In this document: positions 61,819-64,000 of the stretch, one piece after another
Numbering within the stretch: position 1 is the stretch's first letter
Layout: each line of letters begins with the position of its first letter
Origin: Cytophagales bacterium
GTDB taxonomy: Bacteria; Bacteroidota; Bacteroidia; Cytophagales; Spirosomataceae
DNA: 64,000 nt
Direction of reading: 5' to 3'
NCBI GenBank assembly: GCA_004292855.1
Contig: RDXN01000033.1
Span: forward strand, 1-64,000
Position numbers and translations under genes: made by a program
Notes under the pieces: model-generated
What the model saw: only the letters and a program-made list of their open reading frames with translations
What the model was told of the DNA's origin: nothing
The model's database searches: none

Positions 61819-63087
61819 ATGGGCATGACCATTACCGAGAAAATCATGGCGCAGAACAGCGGGCGCGACCGTGTGGTGCCGGGCCAACTGGTCTGGACCG
61901 ACGTGCATACCGTGATGACCATGGACTACCTCGGCAAACAGACGTTTAATAAACTGCACGACCTGGGCGTAACCGACGTGTTCGACAAGGACCGGGTGAT
62001 CTGCGTGTCGGACCACCTCGTTCCGCCCCCCACGGAGCAGTTTGCCACCATGCTCAACCAATGGCGTGAGGCCGTGCGGGAGCATGATATTACGCACTTC
62101 TACGATCTAGGTCGTCAGGGAATTGCTCACCAGATTATGGTGGAGCAAGGCCACGTGTTGCCCGGCAAAATCAGCATTGGCACCGACTCACACGCTAACA
62201 CCTACGGGGCCGTGGGCGCGGTGGGCAACGCCGTGGGTGTGACCGATGCCGCCGTGGCAATGGCAACCGGCAAAGCCTGGTTCCGGGTGCCGGAATCGGT
62301 GAAGTTTGTCATCAAGGGCGAATGGCAACCCTGGGTCATGGCTAAAGACCTGAGCCTCTACATTATGGGTATGATGCACTGGAACGGCCATCTGATCTAC
62401 AAATCGCTCGAATTGGAAGGACCGGCCATCAGCGCGCTCGACATGGCGGGCCGCATGACGCTCTGCAACATGACCGTCGATTTGGGAGCCAAAAACGGCA
62501 TTATTGCCCCCGACGAAATCACGGCGGCTTACTTGGCTCCCGTAGCAAAGGGTAGTTGGTCTCCGCTAGCCTCCGACCCCGACGCCCACTACGACGCCAT
62601 CTATGAAGTCGATGTGACGAACGTTGGTCCAACCCTTGCCATGCCCGACAAACTCGACGACATTGTACCCGTGGAGAAGGTGGTTGGCCGCAAGTTCAAC
62701 AAGGCGTTTGTGGGCACCTGCACCAACGGACGCGTGGAAGATTTTGCGATGATGGCGAAGATTCTGAAAGGCAAGCAGGTTCACCGCAGCGTAAACATGC
62801 TGGCGGTTCCGGCGAGCCAAACGGTTTATCTGGAGTCGCTCAAGCTGGGCTATATCCAAACGCTGATCGAAGCAGGCGTAGCTATCGACACACCGAGTTG
62901 CGCGGCCTGCGCGGGCATCCACACGGGTGTTGCGGGCGATGGCGACGTGGTGCTGAGCGCGGGAAACCGCAACATGAAGGGACGCATGGGCAGCAAAAAC
63001 GCCCAGATTTTCCTAACATCACCCGCCGTAGTGGCCGTCTCGGCCATCACGGGCGAGATTACTGATCCGAGGACATTTTCATTGTAA
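61819..63087 (+). CDS. Aconitase-family large subunit, second and diverged copy
   Basis: 422 residues from the ATG at 61819; a GTG at 61768 lies inside the repeat. The [4Fe-4S] ligands are kept: Cys301 in FVGTCTNGR, Cys361 and Cys364 in PSCAACAG. So are GRQGIAHQIMVEQGHVLPGK, IGTDSHANTYGAVGAVGNAVGVTD and GNRNMKGRMGSKNAQIF. It is clearly different from the copy at 44248: PGCGPC is PSCAAC here, and the N-terminus has an added segment (VPGQLVWTDVHTVMTMDYLG). Probably a (de)hydratase of an unidentified carboxylic acid. Confidence 0.88.
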   Translation: MGMTITEKIMAQNSGRDRVVPGQLVWTDVHTVMTMDYLGKQTFNKLHDLGVTDVFDKDRVICVSDHLVPPPTEQFATMLNQWREAVREHDITHFYDLGRQGIAHQIMVEQGHVLPGKISIGTDSHANTYGAVGAVGNAVGVTDAAVAMATGKAWFRVPESVKFVIKGEWQPWVMAKDLSLYIMGMMHWNGHLIYKSLELEGPAISALDMAGRMTLCNMTVDLGAKNGIIAPDEITAAYLAPVAKGSWSPLASDPDAHYDAIYEVDVTNVGPTLAMPDKLDDIVPVEKVVGRKFNKAFVGTCTNGRVEDFAMMAKILKGKQVHRSVNMLAVPASQTVYLESLKLGYIQTLIEAGVAIDTPSCAACAGIHTGVAGDGDVVLSAGNRNMKGRMGSKNAQIFLTSPAVVAVSAITGEITDPRTFSL

Positions 63088-63091
63088 ACCA

Positions 63092-63628
63092 ATGGCAAAA
63101 ATTCAAGGCACGGCCTGGGTAGCGAAGACCTACGTGATGTCGTTCGATATGATTATTCAGCGGTTCTGGACCGCTCCCATCGACCCGGTCGAAAACAGTA
63201 AGTGGGTAATGGCAGGAGTTGACGAAGCGTTTAACCGCGAAAATGGCTTTGTCGATCAGGGCTACACATTTATTGTGGCCGGACATAACTTCGCCGGGGG
63301 TGGTAAGAGCATTGAGCATTGCGTGACGGGTCTGATGGGCGCAGGTATCAAAGCCGTCTTTGCGACCTCGTTTGCGCGACTTCAATTTCGCAACGCGATC
63401 AACTACGGCCTGCCCTTCGTGACGTGCCGCGACATGAACCTGCATTGCGCAACCGGCGACGTTCTGGAATATGACCCCGAAACGGGCATCATCCAAAACC
63501 TGTCCAACGGGCAAACGTTCCAAAGCCTCCCGCAGGAGCCGTTCGTGTCCGAAGTGGCCGAAGCGGGTGGCCTGCTGGAATTTGTGAAACGCAAAATCGC
63601 TGATGGAACGGTGGCCGAACTCCGCTAA
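63092..63628 (+). CDS. Aconitase-family small subunit with altered substrate loop
   Basis: 178 residues, four bases after the large-subunit gene. The swivel fold is visible in IVAGHNFAGGGKSIEHCVTG and FATSFARLQFRNAINYGLPF. In normal small subunits the loop is NFGCGSSRE with an H or Q-A-P; here it is NFAGGGKSIEH, so the serine-arginine pair that binds the substrate carboxylate is gone. The usual NIDTDxIIP start is replaced by VMSFDMIIQRFW. The substrate is therefore likely to be unlike isopropylmalate. Confidence 0.82.
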   Translation: MAKIQGTAWVAKTYVMSFDMIIQRFWTAPIDPVENSKWVMAGVDEAFNRENGFVDQGYTFIVAGHNFAGGGKSIEHCVTGLMGAGIKAVFATSFARLQFRNAINYGLPFVTCRDMNLHCATGDVLEYDPETGIIQNLSNGQTFQSLPQEPFVSEVAEAGGLLEFVKRKIADGTVAELR

Positions 63629-63642
63629 AACAGCTCTGTGAC

Positions 63643-63954
63643 ATGACTTACCTGATCGTCCTTTTCAATCTGAAAGACCCTGCCGCTGAGGTCGCCTACG
63701 AAGCCTGGGCCAACGCAACCGACGTCCCGACTGTGAAGGGGCTGAAATCGGTTGATGATTTCAAGGTGTACAAAAACGTGGCCTTGCTGGGCAGTGAGCA
63801 AAGTCCGCCTTATCAATATGTAGAAATCATCGCCGTTAACGACATGGACGGCCTCGGAGCCGACATTGGCAGCGAGACCATGCAGCGCGTGGCCGCTGAA
63901 TTTCAGGCGTTCGCCGATGGGCCGCTGTTTATGATCTCGAATCAAATAGCGTAA
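63643..63954 (+). CDS. RedY/HapK-like protein
   Basis: 103 residues, a small ferredoxin-like domain. MTYLIVLFNLKDPAAEVAYE at the start, then TDVPTVKGLKSVDDFKVYK, PYQYVEIIAVNDMDGLG and VAAEFQAFADGPLFMISNQI match the REDY/HapK family. RedY belongs to prodigiosin-type pigment biosynthesis and HapK is a homologue; the enzymatic role is not settled. It lies 14 bases after the small subunit, so it is in the same operon. A repeat begins right after its stop codon. Confidence 0.75.
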   Translation: MTYLIVLFNLKDPAAEVAYEAWANATDVPTVKGLKSVDDFKVYKNVALLGSEQSPPYQYVEIIAVNDMDGLGADIGSETMQRVAAEFQAFADGPLFMISNQIA

Positions 63955-63958
63955 ACTG

Positions 63959-63998
63959 GTTTCAGGTTTCATTGGCTTCGCCGTTTCAAGTTTCACAT
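63959..63998. repeat. gtttcaggtttca repeat at the window end
   Basis: The words gtttcaggtttcattggcttcgccgtttcaagtttca resemble the left arm of the element at 45501. Only half is in the window, so the inverted arm cannot be checked. Confidence 0.5.
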
Positions 63999-64000
63999 GT

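Overview
The window looks like chromosomal DNA of a Cytophagales bacterium (Bacteroidota), most like the Spirosoma group. Reasons: a SusC/SusD pair and a second TonB-dependent receptor, many lipoproteins with a bare L-x-x-C lipobox, few recognisable Shine-Dalgarno sites, several TAnnTTTG-type -7 boxes, and families common in that order (DUF2157, GMC oxidoreductase with a gluconate-dehydrogenase-subunit-3 partner, Tat-exported ferritin-like proteins). The genus is inferred; there is no rRNA or tRNA here to confirm it. I saw no CRISPR array, prophage or complete insertion sequence.

Layout. 0-5.7 kb: a truncated serine hydrolase at the left edge, a single-domain response regulator, a lipoprotein, a bifunctional-nuclease-family protein, etfBA, a TPR-like protein and an epoxide-hydrolase-like enzyme. 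5.8-13.2 kb: two Tat-type ferritin-like proteins, a repeat cluster, a short alpha-glucan phosphorylase with the PLP lysine replaced, a NIPSNAP protein, a DUF2382 protein and transketolase. 13.3-19.2 kb: a membrane-anchored nuclease divergent from a flavoprotein, a YciI protein, small membrane proteins, a decayed LytS-type kinase and a CPBP protease. 19.2-26.8 kb: a large GH63-like glycosidase, a GMC oxidoreductase with partner, UV endonuclease UvsE and a BtuF-like protein. 26.9-31.0 kb: rel, fur-type regulator and purA in one operon. 31.2-42.5 kb: a PQQ-propeller lipoprotein, an MFS exporter, a PepSY-like/PIN gene pair, a metallopeptidase-like lipoprotein, a FAN1-like nuclease, two DUF2157 membrane proteins around a Crp/Fnr regulator, and pth.

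42.6-50.2 kb is a tightly packed operon: NADP oxidoreductase, MFS carrier, FAD dehydrogenase, HMG-CoA-lyase-like enzyme, LeuC/LeuD-like hydratase, class III CoA-transferase. Its enzyme order suggests: import a C5-C6 di- or tricarboxylate, dehydrogenate it, hydrate it, transfer CoA, and cleave it (methylsuccinate to citramalyl-CoA to acetyl-CoA plus pyruvate is one consistent reading). It diverges from an alpha/beta-hydrolase-fold gene whose nucleophile is missing.

52.7-64 kb holds SusD/SusC, a DUF1838 protein, a TonB receptor, and divergently a lipocalin-like protein, a second, unusual aconitase-family pair and a RedY/HapK-like protein. The divergent promoters of the two regions share an AGTTAA-n3-AGTTAATTA motif, so they may be co-regulated. 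A second theme is a set of low-complexity inverted repeats that begin at, or supply, stop codons of neighbouring genes.
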